The position numbers and the translations under genes are program-made. Of a stretch of DNA of 64,000 nucleotides, positions 35,162 to 46,500 are shown one piece after another. Source of the DNA: Acetivibrio straminisolvens JCM 21531 (GTDB taxonomy: Bacteria; Bacillota; Clostridia; Acetivibrionales; Acetivibrionaceae); NCBI RefSeq assembly GCF_000521465.1, contig NZ_BAVR01000014.1, positions 1 through 64,000 on the forward strand. Reading direction: 5' to 3'. The notes beneath the pieces are model-generated. The model did not search any database, was not told the DNA's origin, and saw nothing but the letters and a program-made list of their open reading frames with translations. The first letter of the stretch is position 1, and every line of letters begins with the position of its first letter.

Positions 35162-36196
35162 ATGAATACTAATATCAGATTTCCAGAAATAAAGCCACTG
35201 AAAATAGAGAGATATGCAAAAATAATTTCAACAGGCGTCGGTCTTCCTGATAGGGTTGTTACAAATCAGGATATCATTGATACATACGGCATCATTGCAA
35301 CTGACAGAGCAGTAAGGTATTCGGTAGGCATAATTGAAAGAAGATGGGTAGAGGACGAAAAACTTGAAGACTTGGTGGCGATGGCTATTTCCCAATGTCT
35401 TGACAGAGCAGGTGTGGGTATTGACAGTGTGGATAGAATCATATATTCAAGACTTTTGGGGGATTATCAGATTCCAGCTACTTCTATAGGTGCTCTCAGA
35501 AAGTTAGGTGCAAGGGCGGGGATACCAGCCTTTGATATGACCTGTGCTTGCAGCGGATTTATGCATGCCTTGGATCTTGCAATACGATATATCGATTCCG
35601 GTGATGACTATGTCCTTGTTATTGGAGGAGGCATAACTTCAAAGGGTATTCAAAAATGGAAACATCCAAATCAAAAAACAGTATTTTTATTTGGAGATGC
35701 TGTAGTTGCTATGCTGATAGGATGTTCCGAAGTTAAGCATTTCCTGGCTTCTTATCTTATGACCAATCATCTCCTGTATGACAATGCTTTTATTCCGTTT
35801 GGAACAAAAACTTCTAAAAGAAGATGTAAAAATCGAACCCGAGTTATTCAACATGAATGTAGTAAACGGAGATGTGGTTCTTCAAAGCTCTGTTGAATAT
35901 TGTAAAATGATAACAGATAAGCTTTTGTCCGAATCAAAGTTGACTTTGGACGAAATTGATTATTTTATTACATCCGATCAATCAACGAGAATATGGGAGG
36001 CTCAAGTAAAAGCGCTGGGAATTCCGTTTGAGAAGAGCCTTAGTCTGTTCTATAAACATGCGAATACAGTTTCGGCTATGAGCCGTTGATTCTCGATGAA
36101 CTTATCACATCGGGCAGGCTAAAAAGGGGAGATCTTGTGATGATGCATGCTCATGGCGCAGGTGCAAGCAGTGGGGGAATGATTTTTAGATACTAA
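35162..36196 (+). CDS. KAS III-like ketosynthase/acyltransferase with active Cys (two frameshifts here)
   Basis: ATG 35162 follows GGGGGAG. The nucleophile is present in AFDMTCACSGFMHALDLAI (~residue 130). One extra A near 35812 and one lost base near 36088 break the frame; repaired, it reads GTKLLKEDVKIEPELF and SAMSEPLILDELI, ending HGAGASSGGMIF at 36196, ~345 residues. The HQAN region reads ITSDQSTRIW, so the usual His is absent, while HANTVSAM keeps the Asn. With the Cys-less paralogue it may form a heterodimer that primes or releases the polyketide chain, as in the PqsB/PqsC pair. That comparison is inference. Confidence 0.82.
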
Positions 36197-36327
36197 AATA
36201 TGAAGAATAATCAATGTCTCTTCTAAATACAGCCAATCTTCAAATCAATCAATATTGCAGAAATTAGAAAATTAGGATTTTTTTGTCTTATATTAAAATA
36301 TAATACTTAGTTTGGGGGGAAGCTAAA

Positions 36328-37811
36328 ATGAACTATTGTAATTGGTTGTTTGATACTCAAAAGCAGGACCTTGGAAGAGAAATCATCATTGACGGGGAGA
36401 CCGGAAAAAGGCTGACTTTTAAGGAACTTCAAACAGAAGTGCTGAAGGTTGCCAATTTCCTGAAGTCAAAAGGATATGAGCCCGGAACGGTTATAGCAAC
36501 ACATCTTTATAACGGTGCTGAAGCAGCAATTGTTTTCTGGCTATTGAGTATATTGGGTGTGTTGCGTGTCTTGTAGATCCGCTTTTTAAAGCAGATGAGG
36601 TACCGTACTATATAAAAGATTCCGCCTCAAAATGCCTTGTTACTCACCTGGAAAAAGAGGAGATAGTTGGGGCATTAACATCGGAAGTTGATGTGGTAAA
36701 CGTAAGAGAGATTCAAGAAATATGTGAAAAAGATGAGTTTGAAAAGCCCCTTTCAATGTATGATTTTGAAGAAAATGAGCTTGCACTGCTTTTGTATACC
36801 TCAGGTTCTACCTCCACTCCCAAGGGTGTAATGCTTACAACGGGCTGTTGTTATACATTTCTTAGAAAGAACCATCAGTCGATGTACAGATATGAGCCTG
36901 ATGACAGAATTTTGTGCTTTGTACCCTTTTCCCATGGGTTTGGTTCAATCTCTGTCCTAATCCCGGCATTGGCATACAAAGCGGGAATTGTATTTCAAAG
37001 AACATTCCACCCTGCAAAAGTTGCTGAAATGGTATTAAAAGAGAATATTACCCATATGTTGGGTGTTCCGACCCATTACCGGCAATTGTTAAGATATGAA
37101 CCCTTCATAAGCAATCTTGGAAAGCTGAAAGCGGCTTTTTGTTCCGCAGCGCCTATTAGTTGCGAAGTGGCGAAGTTGTGGTACGAAAAAACAGGGATAT
37201 ATTTGGATGAAGGCTATGGAATGAGTGAGGCAACTACTCTTATTACCACAAGGATGTCGCGGCTTCCTTCAACCTCAGGAGATGTGGGTTTTTGGCCGGA
37301 GGGGATAATATCTGTCGACATTGTCGACGACAATGACAGGGTTGTGGAAAACGGAGCAATAGGAGAAATTCGTGTAACCGGACAAGGACTTATGCTCGGT
37401 TATCTGAACCGTCCTGCGGAGACTTCAGAGAGACTCAGAAACGGATATCTTTATACTGGGGATTTAGGATACAAAAATCCTGACGGTTCCCTTGTTGTTT
37501 GCGGCAGAAAAACAGAATTTATCAATGTTGCAGGGCTTAAAATATCTCCTGTTGAGGTTGAGACTGCATTAAATTCTCACTCTGACGTAATTGATTCTGC
37601 GGCTGTGGGAGTTGAGGATGAAGTATATGGAGAGGTTGTTAAGGCTTTTGTCATAAAGAAACAGGATTCGAGTTTGACCGAGCGGGAACTGATAAAATAT
37701 GTTTCGGACAAGCTGGCGAATTTTAAAGTGCCTAAATATATATCCTTCGTAAAAGAATTTCCGCGAAATAATGTCGGGAAAGTCGATAAAAAGGCATTAA
37801 AAAATATGTAG
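36328..37811 (+). CDS. Acyl-CoA/acyl-ACP ligase, AMP-forming (frameshifted here)
   Basis: ANL-superfamily adenylating enzyme. ATG 36328 follows TTGGGGGGA. The first frame stops at 36576; restoring one base near 36562 gives [20 protein letters not shown] and joins the main frame, ~494 residues. Motifs are [34 protein letters not shown] and [11 protein letters not shown] (catalytic Lys). It probably activates the starter carboxylic acid and loads it on the ACP at 34835. The substrate, fatty or aromatic, is not readable. Confidence 0.88.
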
Positions 37812-37831
37812 CATACAAAGGGTGTTTTATT

Positions 37832-38818
37832 ATGAATGAAGCAAGTTCAAAATTTGTGGATAATCTGGCCATAGAGAAGCTTCTAAATGAGAAGCTTTTG
37901 AAGGTGTCTCACAAGCCCAAAAACTTAGTTTTTGATAACGATGAAAAAATATTTGACAATATTTACAAGTATGAGCTGGATATGTCCAAAGTTAAATTTG
38001 TGGAAGGTGATAAAAATTTAAAGCGTTTTGAAATTCCGTCTTTCATAAAGACAAAGGTGTATACTGAAAATGATACGATATACCTTTATTATCATCCTGC
38101 GGAAAATCCTGCATGCAACATTTTATTATTGCATGGATTGTATGATGATAATATGATTAACTACACATTTTTAATAAAGTTGTTAAATGAACTTAAGTTC
38201 AATGTCTTTTTTATGGAATTGCCTTACCATTTTAACAGGAAGCCGGAGGACAGCGCTTTTAGCGGAGAATATTTCGTAAGCGCGGATCTTTTGAGATCCC
38301 GCAATGCTTTTACCCAAAGTCTGTATGATATTGAAGCGTCTCGCAAGCTTATTAATAACATCAATACTTTGCCGTGTTTGCTTGTTGGGTTTAGTATGGG
38401 AGGGTGCATATCTTTCAGGTACCACATACTAAGAGATAGCTTTATCGGAACTTTTTTAATCAATCCGGTTACGGATATGTTGTCGTTGATATGGGAGAAT
38501 CCGTTGCTGATCAGGGTTAGAAAAGATCTTGAAGACCACGGCTTTGGGAAAGAAAGGGTTGCTGAAGTTTTTAAAATTTTGGACCCTTGTGAAAATATTA
38601 GTTTCGCTTCTAACGTTGATAATATTGCGATTGTATATTCTTTATACGATCAGATTATCGGAATGGAAAAGAACACTATATTTATAGAAAAAGTTAAGTA
38701 CGCAGGTTTGAAAAAAATATTCGAATATCATGCAGGGCATTTGAATATTTTGAGAGTCCCCAGGCTTTCCAATGATATATATGATTTTTTTACGAATTGT
38801 TTCCAAATTATTCAATGA
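37832..38818 (+). CDS. Alpha/beta-hydrolase of the polyketide cluster
   Basis: A 328-residue soluble protein. The nucleophile elbow is [13 protein letters not shown] (Ser in GxSxG). [11 protein letters not shown] is the oxyanion segment, and YDQIIG and YHAGHLNI could supply the acid and His. It lies 20 bases after the ligase gene. It may release or edit the chain as a thioesterase; no integral thioesterase is seen in the megasynthase. Confidence 0.8.
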   Translation: MNEASSKFVDNLAIEKLLNEKLLKVSHKPKNLVFDNDEKIFDNIYKYELDMSKVKFVEGDKNLKRFEIPSFIKTKVYTENDTIYLYYHPAENPACNILLLHGLYDDNMINYTFLIKLLNELKFNVFFMELPYHFNRKPEDSAFSGEYFVSADLLRSRNAFTQSLYDIEASRKLINNINTLPCLLVGFSMGGCISFRYHILRDSFIGTFLINPVTDMLSLIWENPLLIRVRKDLEDHGFGKERVAEVFKILDPCENISFASNVDNIAIVYSLYDQIIGMEKNTIFIEKVKYAGLKKIFEYHAGHLNILRVPRLSNDIYDFFTNCFQIIQ

Positions 38819-38870
38819 TTTGGTGATTTTTAGACATTAGAGATATTATTTATTGTGGGGAGGTAATACT

Positions 38871-41800
38871 ATGAAGAACTACTTTTATCCCGAGGAAAGA
38901 ATAGCGATTGTAGGAATGGGAGCGCTGCTTCCCGATGCAAATAATGTTGATTCATTTTGGAACAATGTTCTAAGCAAAAAGGTATCCATCAGAGAAGTAC
39001 CCGACAGTATTTTAAAACGAGATGTATATTATGATCGCAATGCTTTTGGTAAAATCAATAAAAATGACAAATCTTATACGAGAGTTGTAGCTCCTGTCGA
39101 TGTTGATGACTACACTTCATTAAGCAGAAAATTTAAGATTCCCCCTGCGGTAGCAGAACACATGGATCCAAACCAGCATGTGGCGATTTACTGTGTAGAT
39201 CAGGCTTTACAATCCCTTGCAAACAGCAATATAAATAGGGAACGTACAGCGGTTATATTAAGTACCGGTGCTCCGGGAATTCGATACAACAATATAATAA
39301 GGAGAACCTATTATTCAAAAATAGAGCATTACCTTCGCAATAATCCGAGACTGAATTCAAATTTAAAAAAAGAGGAATTGGATGAACTGGTTCAAGGACT
39401 TTCAAACATGGCCCTTGACGGTACAATTCCCATTACCGAGGATAGTGCACCGGGAATGCTTCAAAGTATTACGGCTGCAAGGATTGCCAACCTGTTTGAT
39501 TTTTGCGGTCCCGCCTATACCATTGATGCTGCATGTGCATCCAGCCTTGCTGCAGTTATAAACGGTGTTACCGGGCTTCTGAGAAAGGACTATGATGTAT
39601 TGGTCACCGGTGGAGTGGATGTGACATTGGATGAAAGTCCCTTTGTAGTTTTTTCGGCAATAAACGCATTGTCGCCAACCGGCTCATATCCCTTTGATTC
39701 CCGTGCAAACGGATTTGTAATCGGTCTTGGGGGAGGGGTGTTAATTTTAAAAAGGTTGGAAGATGCCCTGAGGGACAATGATAGAATATATGCGCTGATA
39801 TCCGGTTTCGGCCAGGGAAGTGACGGTAAGGGCAAATATATTGCCGCTCCCAATGAAGAGGGACAATTACGTGTCATTAAAAGTACTTTGGAGATGACCA
39901 ACTATGCTGCGGATACCATAGAGTACATAGAAGCTCACGGTACGGGAACAACTGTGGGAGATGTTGTTGAAATAAAGGCATTGAAAAAGGCCTTTGAAGC
40001 TATGGGAGTTACGAAGAAAAACTTCTGTGGAATTGGCTCTGTGAAATCAAATATAGGACATTTAAGGTATGCGGCGGGAAGTCCGGGAATTATTAAGGCG
40101 TCTATGGCTTTATACAACAAGATATTACCTCCTACCGCAAACATTGAGACCATCAATCCGAAGCTTGAGATTGAGAATTCTCCTTTTTACATACTGACGG
40201 AGAAAAAACAGTGGAAGGAAAATTCTTCTCATCCGAGAAGAGCAAATGTCAGCGCCTATGGATTTGGCGGAGCGGATTATTGTGTTGCGCTGGAAGAATT
40301 CCGGCCGGAATTTGTGAGAAAGACTTATGCTTTTTCCAAATCGTCCGAGGATACTAAAAACTCAACAGATGCACCTCAAAAGGAGTCTTCAACGCAGGAA
40401 GTTGTATTGTTCTCCGGTTCGGCGATTGAGGAGATTGAGGATGCATACAGATTGTTTGTTGAAGAAAATAATCAAAGTTCTGATTTTGAACAGACGGTAT
40501 TTTATAATAACTCCTCAGTTTCGGCCAAAAAAGAATATCGCCTGGCAATATGTGCCTGCTCGATGGATGAACTAACGGAAAAGTATAAGTTTTTTGAGGA
40601 ATTTATAAAAGAAGGTAAAACGGAAAACCTTCAGGCGCTTAGTGTAAAAGGGATATATTTTGGAAAAGGAGAAGCGGTGACGCCGGACAAAGTGGCGTGG
40701 ATGTTCCCGGGACAGGCTTCCCAGTATCCCAATATGTTAAAGGGTGTGTATGAGAGCTATCCTCAAATTGAAGCTCTTTATATGCAGGCAGATGCTGCAT
40801 GGAAATCAAAATACGGTTATAATATTACATCCCTTGTTTTTGGAGATGACGAAGAGAGTCTACAGGCAGTGCTCAAAGATACGAAAAACACGCACCCTGC
40901 AATGTTTTTAAGCAATATTGCTATGTTCAAGCTCCTTTCGGAGTCAGGTATAAAGGCTGATTACATGATAGGTCACAGCTTGGGAGAAATATCAGCCCTT
41001 CATGCAAGCGGTATGCTGGACTTGAAAGCCGCCCTTTGTTTGATAGGCGAGAGAGGATTTGCCTTTGACGGTATTCCCCAGGAGGACCGCGGTATAATGA
41101 TGAGCATAAAGGCCGGCAAGCTCAAAGTGGAGGAATTGATTAAAGAAAGCGGCCTTAAAGTGTTCGTCGCAAACCTCAATTCCCCGGAACAGACAGTTGT
41201 AGGCGGAAGAGAAGAAGAAATAGACAGGATGGCACAAGTGCTGGAGCAAAATAAAATTACATATACGAAGCTGAATGTTTCTCATGCCTTCCATACGGAG
41301 CTGGTGGCAAGTGCTGCAGAGCGTTATCATGAAAAAATCAAGGATATGGTTTTTGCCGTTCCTAAAGCCCATGTCATGGCATGCCATAGGATGGATTTCT
41401 ATCCCGAGGATAAGGAAAAAATGGATAATGTTCCGTCCATGCTGAAGGAACAGATAGTCTCATCTGTTAACTTCACAGACTCCGTATTAAAGCTTTATGA
41501 AAAAGGTGTTAGAGTCTTTGTGGAAACCGGACCTTCTTCGGTGCTTACAAACCTTGTAAAGAGCATTCTTCAGGGCAAGGATGTCAAAGTTGTGGCTTCA
41601 AACAATAAAAGAAAGAATGCTGTGGATGCATATAAGCAGGCTTTGGCAGAGCTTTTTGCGTACGGTATGGATATTTCTGTACTGCCTTCCGGAAAGGTTC
41701 TGAGATGCTCGAAAGGTACTGAAAAGACAGTCAGTGAAACCTGCGGATTCCAAGCCGGGATGAATTTGCCGGTTGAAGTACAGGCTAAGGTATCAAAGCC

Positions 41801-43559
41801 GCTTGACAAGGAAAGTATTGTATATAGCGGTGTTTCGGTAGGTTTGCCCGGTACATTTAAAAAAGTGTTCTCCGATGACAATTTCGATCTTCTCTTTGAA
41901 GGAAAGAACCTGATTGAAAGACTTACGGACGATGAAGCAAGCAGCATATTGGATTTAAACATCACAAGGCTTTTAAAAACCGAAGCGGAAACAACCTTCA
42001 AAAGGCTTTCGTCCATTAATGAAGTCATACAGCTTGCGGGAAAACTGGGCAAGATTGATATGCTCAGCGACTATCAGATTGATGAGAAGGCATTAAGGCA
42101 GATGACCGTGACGGTGTGTGCCGGAGTGGCAGCAGGATACGAGGCCTTAAAGGATGCAGGCATTCCGTTGGTGAGGGAGAGAATAAAAACTTCCAGCGGT
42201 TCCTATTTGCCGGGCAGGCTGGTGTTGCCGGAATACATGCAGGATGACACCGGAATAATATTTGCCAACGGTTTCTTCCCGGTTGAATCTTGCATAAGCG
42301 AGGTTTCAAAATATGTTGCCGGCAAGTTCGGAAGAAAAACAAGAAATGACTTGATAGATTTTTATGAATCGATTATTTCAAAAGTTAGCGATTACAGTGT
42401 AAAAAAATATCTGACGGATTGGTTTAATCTCCACTATTCAAGGCTTATGTACAATAGCGGGGAAGAGGAAATATACGAATTCAACCATGACTTCTTGGCT
42501 CTTCTTTGCTCACAGGCCAACAACAGGCTTGCTCAATTTATCGGAGCAATGGGACCCAATTTCTTCTTGAGTGCCGCATGCTCTTCAACAATTACGGCAG
42601 TTACTGTTGCAGAAGACCTGATTCGGGCAGGACATGCAAGAAGAATGATTGTTATAGGTGCTGAAGATATTACGACAAAAACAACACTACCTTGGTCTGC
42701 AGCCAGCTTCTTAAGTATGGGTGCTCTCACCACTTCTTCCGATCTTTTCGAGGCTGCGGTGCCTTTTGACAACAGAAGGAACGGAATGATTTTGGGAGCG
42801 GGTGCTGTAGGACTTGTCATTGAAAAAGAGCCGGATGTGGCTGAAAGAGGTATGAACGGCATTTGCCGCATTTTAGGTACCCATGTCTTTAATACTGCCG
42901 GACACCAGTCAAAAATTGACAGCAACAAATTTGCTGTTGAATTTGACAAATTCATGACCAAGATGGAAGAAGAGTATGGATTTGATAGGAAAGATATTGC
43001 AAAGAGGACGGTATACTACTCCCATGAAACCTTCTCTCCAAGAAAGGGCGGATGCGCAAACGCCGAAAAGGCAGCACTGGAGAAGACTTTCGGCAGCAAT
43101 TTCAGGGATATAAAGGTTATCAATACGAAGGGTATGACCGGACACACTATGGGTGCCTCAATCGAGGAAGCTGTGGCGGCAAAAGCTTTGCAATATCAGA
43201 AAATTCCTCCTATTGTAAACTTCAGGGAGCCGGATCCGGATCTTGAAGGCCTGAATTTATCCCAGGGCGGTTCATACAGCTTTGACTATGTAATAAGAAT
43301 GGTGACAGGCTATGGAGCCCAAGGTAACTATCACCTTCTTAAAAAAATAGCAACCGGTGATGAAAGGATTTTTGACCGGGAAGCTTATCAGAGATGGCTT
43401 GACAAAATTACGGGTTCGAAGGATGCAAAGCTTACAAAGTGTGGAAGAATTCTTGTGGCAGAGGAAACAGAAGGAAGAATTATTGAAGATTCTACTGATA
43501 AATTGTCTTTTAGCAATAGTGCTGCGGGAGTTTTAAACAGCGAATCGGCCATGATGTGA
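38871..43559 (+). CDS. Iterative polyketide / PUFA-type synthase, KS-AT-KS'
   Basis: ATG 38871 follows GGGGAGG. Residues ~5-460 are a full ketosynthase: DAACASSLAAV (Cys ~222), EAHGTGTTVGD and NIGHLRYAAG. AT at ~600-930: FPGQASQYP, GHSLGEISALHASG (Ser ~703) and SHAFHTELV, a malonyl-type HAFH motif. A second KS-like domain lies at ~1000-1500 with FFLSAACSSTITA (Cys ~1234), SHETFSPRKGG and TKGMTGHTMGASIEEAV. This KS' sits where PUFA systems have a chain-length factor, but it retains a cysteine. The ORF ends 3-4 bases into the start of the next frame with no ribosome site between them, so both may be one protein split by a lost base near 43555. Confidence 0.9.
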   Translation: MKNYFYPEERIAIVGMGALLPDANNVDSFWNNVLSKKVSIREVPDSILKRDVYYDRNAFGKINKNDKSYTRVVAPVDVDDYTSLSRKFKIPPAVAEHMDPNQHVAIYCVDQALQSLANSNINRERTAVILSTGAPGIRYNNIIRRTYYSKIEHYLRNNPRLNSNLKKEELDELVQGLSNMALDGTIPITEDSAPGMLQSITAARIANLFDFCGPAYTIDAACASSLAAVINGVTGLLRKDYDVLVTGGVDVTLDESPFVVFSAINALSPTGSYPFDSRANGFVIGLGGGVLILKRLEDALRDNDRIYALISGFGQGSDGKGKYIAAPNEEGQLRVIKSTLEMTNYAADTIEYIEAHGTGTTVGDVVEIKALKKAFEAMGVTKKNFCGIGSVKSNIGHLRYAAGSPGIIKASMALYNKILPPTANIETINPKLEIENSPFYILTEKKQWKENSSHPRRANVSAYGFGGADYCVALEEFRPEFVRKTYAFSKSSEDTKNSTDAPQKESSTQEVVLFSGSAIEEIEDAYRLFVEENNQSSDFEQTVFYNNSSVSAKKEYRLAICACSMDELTEKYKFFEEFIKEGKTENLQALSVKGIYFGKGEAVTPDKVAWMFPGQASQYPNMLKGVYESYPQIEALYMQADAAWKSKYGYNITSLVFGDDEESLQAVLKDTKNTHPAMFLSNIAMFKLLSESGIKADYMIGHSLGEISALHASGMLDLKAALCLIGERGFAFDGIPQEDRGIMMSIKAGKLKVEELIKESGLKVFVANLNSPEQTVVGGREEEIDRMAQVLEQNKITYTKLNVSHAFHTELVASAAERYHEKIKDMVFAVPKAHVMACHRMDFYPEDKEKMDNVPSMLKEQIVSSVNFTDSVLKLYEKGVRVFVETGPSSVLTNLVKSILQGKDVKVVASNNKRKNAVDAYKQALAELFAYGMDISVLPSGKVLRCSKGTEKTVSETCGFQAGMNLPVEVQAKVSKPLDKESIVYSGVSVGLPGTFKKVFSDDNFDLLFEGKNLIERLTDDEASSILDLNITRLLKTEAETTFKRLSSINEVIQLAGKLGKIDMLSDYQIDEKALRQMTVTVCAGVAAGYEALKDAGIPLVRERIKTSSGSYLPGRLVLPEYMQDDTGIIFANGFFPVESCISEVSKYVAGKFGRKTRNDLIDFYESIISKVSDYSVKKYLTDWFNLHYSRLMYNSGEEEIYEFNHDFLALLCSQANNRLAQFIGAMGPNFFLSAACSSTITAVTVAEDLIRAGHARRMIVIGAEDITTKTTLPWSAASFLSMGALTTSSDLFEAAVPFDNRRNGMILGAGAVGLVIEKEPDVAERGMNGICRILGTHVFNTAGHQSKIDSNKFAVEFDKFMTKMEEEYGFDRKDIAKRTVYYSHETFSPRKGGCANAEKAALEKTFGSNFRDIKVINTKGMTGHTMGASIEEAVAAKALQYQKIPPIVNFREPDPDLEGLNLSQGGSYSFDYVIRMVTGYGAQGNYHLLKKIATGDERIFDREAYQRWLDKITGSKDAKLTKCGRILVAEETEGRIIEDSTDKLSFSNSAAGVLNSESAMM

Positions 43560-46500
43560 ATGCCGGAGCTGCTACTTCTTCTAAAAAGGATAATCCTCAG
43601 GTGGCAGATGAAAGCATTGTGGATGAGATACTGGGTATATATTCCGAAATAACCAGGTATCCGAAGGATATGCTGGATCTAAACATGGAAATTGAGGCGG
43701 ACCTGGGAATTGATACGGTAAAACAGGCTACAATCCTTTCGATAATATCGGAGAAATTTAATATTCCTCAGGAGGATAGCATAAAGCTTTCAAACTATCC
43801 TACGATTGGCCATGTTGTTAGTTTGGTTCAGGCAAGATGCGCAAAGGAGGATGGCATATGTAAAGAAAGCTTTTCTGCTCATGCTAAAAACGATGATTTC
43901 CGAGATAATGGGAACACCGGCAGTGCCGCAACCGGAAATGTTGAAGAGGAAGTGTTTAAAGTAATTTCGGAAATTACGAAGTATCCCGCAGACATCCTTG
44001 AAAGGAACATGGAAATGGAAGCGGATTTGGGGATTGACACGGTTAAGCAGGCTACTATATTTTCCATCCTGGGCGAGAAGTTCGGCATTGAAGGAAATGG
44101 TGCAAATATATCCCAGTACAAGACCATAGGCTCTATCGTGGACCTTGTGAACCAAAGTCTCAAACTAAAATCGTCAGAGCCCGTAAATGCAGGATTTGGA
44201 ATAACAAATTCCAATATAGATAATTTCGAAACAACGACTTATAAAGCCCAAAGCGGCAAAGAGGCCGGAGAGCGTGTAGGTAATAAGGTTGAAGTACATA
44301 GAGAGAACAATGAAAAGGACGTTGAAGAAAAAGTCCTGGAGATAATTTCCGAAATTACGAAATACCCGGCAGAAATGCTGGAAAGAGATATGGAAATGGA
44401 AGCAGACTTGGGGATAGATACAGTTAAGCAGGCCACCATATTCTCTTTGCTCAGTGAAAAGTTTGATATCGGCAAAAATGAAAGGATAAATATTTCGGAA
44501 TATAAAACTATCGGCAGTATTATTGAACTGGTTGCGGGCAGTTTCAAAAAATCAGAATCCTCAAACGAAGATGCCAAGAGTGAAGTAGCGGTTGTTGAAA
44601 GCATCGATGATGAAGACATTAATATTGAAAGGGATCTTTGCCTGCAGATACCGGTTTTTTTGGAAAAACAAGCAGAGGGAACGGATTTTGATCTGAAGGA
44701 CAAAAAGATATGGGTTGTTGGTGACAATGAAAAGCAGGTTCAAAAGGTGTCAGGGTATTTTGCAAAACTTTCGGCTGGGGTCGAAGAGTTTGTGTTTGAA
44801 TACTTAGGTGATGGGGCCGAACTTGAAAGAAAAGTTGCCGATTTTCTTAGCGAAAACCATAAAGTGGATGCAATTATAGATTGTACTCACTTTGGTACTT
44901 TGATTGATTTTGATAAAATCTCTGAGAATGAACAGGACAGGATGCTGTTTTTAAGCAGCGAGGCGAGGTTCATATTCTACAAAGCTCTGGCACAAAAGTT
45001 TAGTGAGCCTAGAATAAGAATTTTATGTGTAATATCAATGGATGGCTGTCACGGTTATTCCCAAAACGAACAGGTTGGAATTGATCCGTTCTACGGTGCT
45101 TTATCCGGCTTTTACAAGGGACTTGGGAAAGAATGGGACAAATCCACCGTCAGGATTGTGGACTTGGGCCAGGGTAAGGGCAATGTATTGGATAGCTGGC
45201 ATTTGCCGGTGCTTGCCCAAGAACTTCAGAATAGATGCGACGATTATGAAATTGGATATTGTGACGGCAAGAGAGGTGTAATCAAGCTTAAAAATGTGGA
45301 GCGCAGCAGTTTTAAGCAAATGAATATACCGGATAATGCCCATTTCGTCATTACCGGAGGCGGAAACGGAATCACTTCGGAGATTACAAAGGGACTATCC
45401 CGAAGATTTAAGGCAAAATTCACGATAATCGGCAGGACCGAACTATTGGATGGTTCTGAAGTAATTCTTGAGGGTGATGAAGCTTATGTAAATAATATCA
45501 AGCTGGAAATTCAAAAAAGACTGGAAAAGACCTATGAAAGGGTAACTCCGGTAATGGTCCAAAAGGAATTTGACAAGCTTGTGAAGTCAAACTCAATTAA
45601 AAGCTTTTAGAGAGCATAAAGAAGGACGGAAACAATGCAGTATATCTATCCTGTGACGTAAGAGATTATAAGGAGCTTAAAAAGGCCATAGATAAGGCTG
45701 TACAAGAAAACGGACCTGTCCACGTACTTATCCATGGAGCAGGACTGGAAAAAAGCAGGCATCTAAACCAAAAGGAAAAAGAAGAGTTTTATGAGGTGTT
45801 TTCTGTAAAGGCCAAGGGTCTTTGCAACCTCTATAGGATACTGGACAAAAAAGAGCTGAAGATTGCCATGGCTTTCTCATCCATATCCGGAAGGTTCGGC
45901 AATGAAGCCCAAATTGACTACTGTGCTGCCAACAGCTTTGTAAACAGCTTTATGTCTATGGTTGGAGCTGCTTACAAAGACATATATTCTTTAAGCTTGG
46001 CATGGTCAGGGTGGAAAGATTTGGGTATGGCTTGGAGGAATGAGTTTATAAAGATAAATTCTGAGGAAATGGGCCTTCATCTAATTGAGCCTGAGAGGGG
46101 AACCAATGAGTTTATCAATATTTTAACCGGGGGTCTTGACTCGAAAGAGGTGGTTATAAGCAGGGGACTTGGTGCTCTTGCCAATAACAAGGTAATGGAT
46201 GAAAACCTGGATGACAGGCCGATGATTGATTGGGTAAGCAAAAAAGACGGCAGGATTGAAAAAGTATTCAAAGTTGTTTCTGTCAAAAGGGATGCCATTT
46301 TTGATCATCACAGACTCGGAACAGTGCCCCTGGCTCCGGCGGTAGCCTTCATGGAACTTGGTGCGGAAACCTTAAGCTTGATGTCCGGAAAGAACGGTCA
46401 ATTCTGCTTTAGGAATATCAGTATCGATAAGCCTTTGAAGCTTTTTCATGAAGAACCTCGGGAAGTTATTGCTTTGATTCATCAAAAGGAAGGAACGGAA

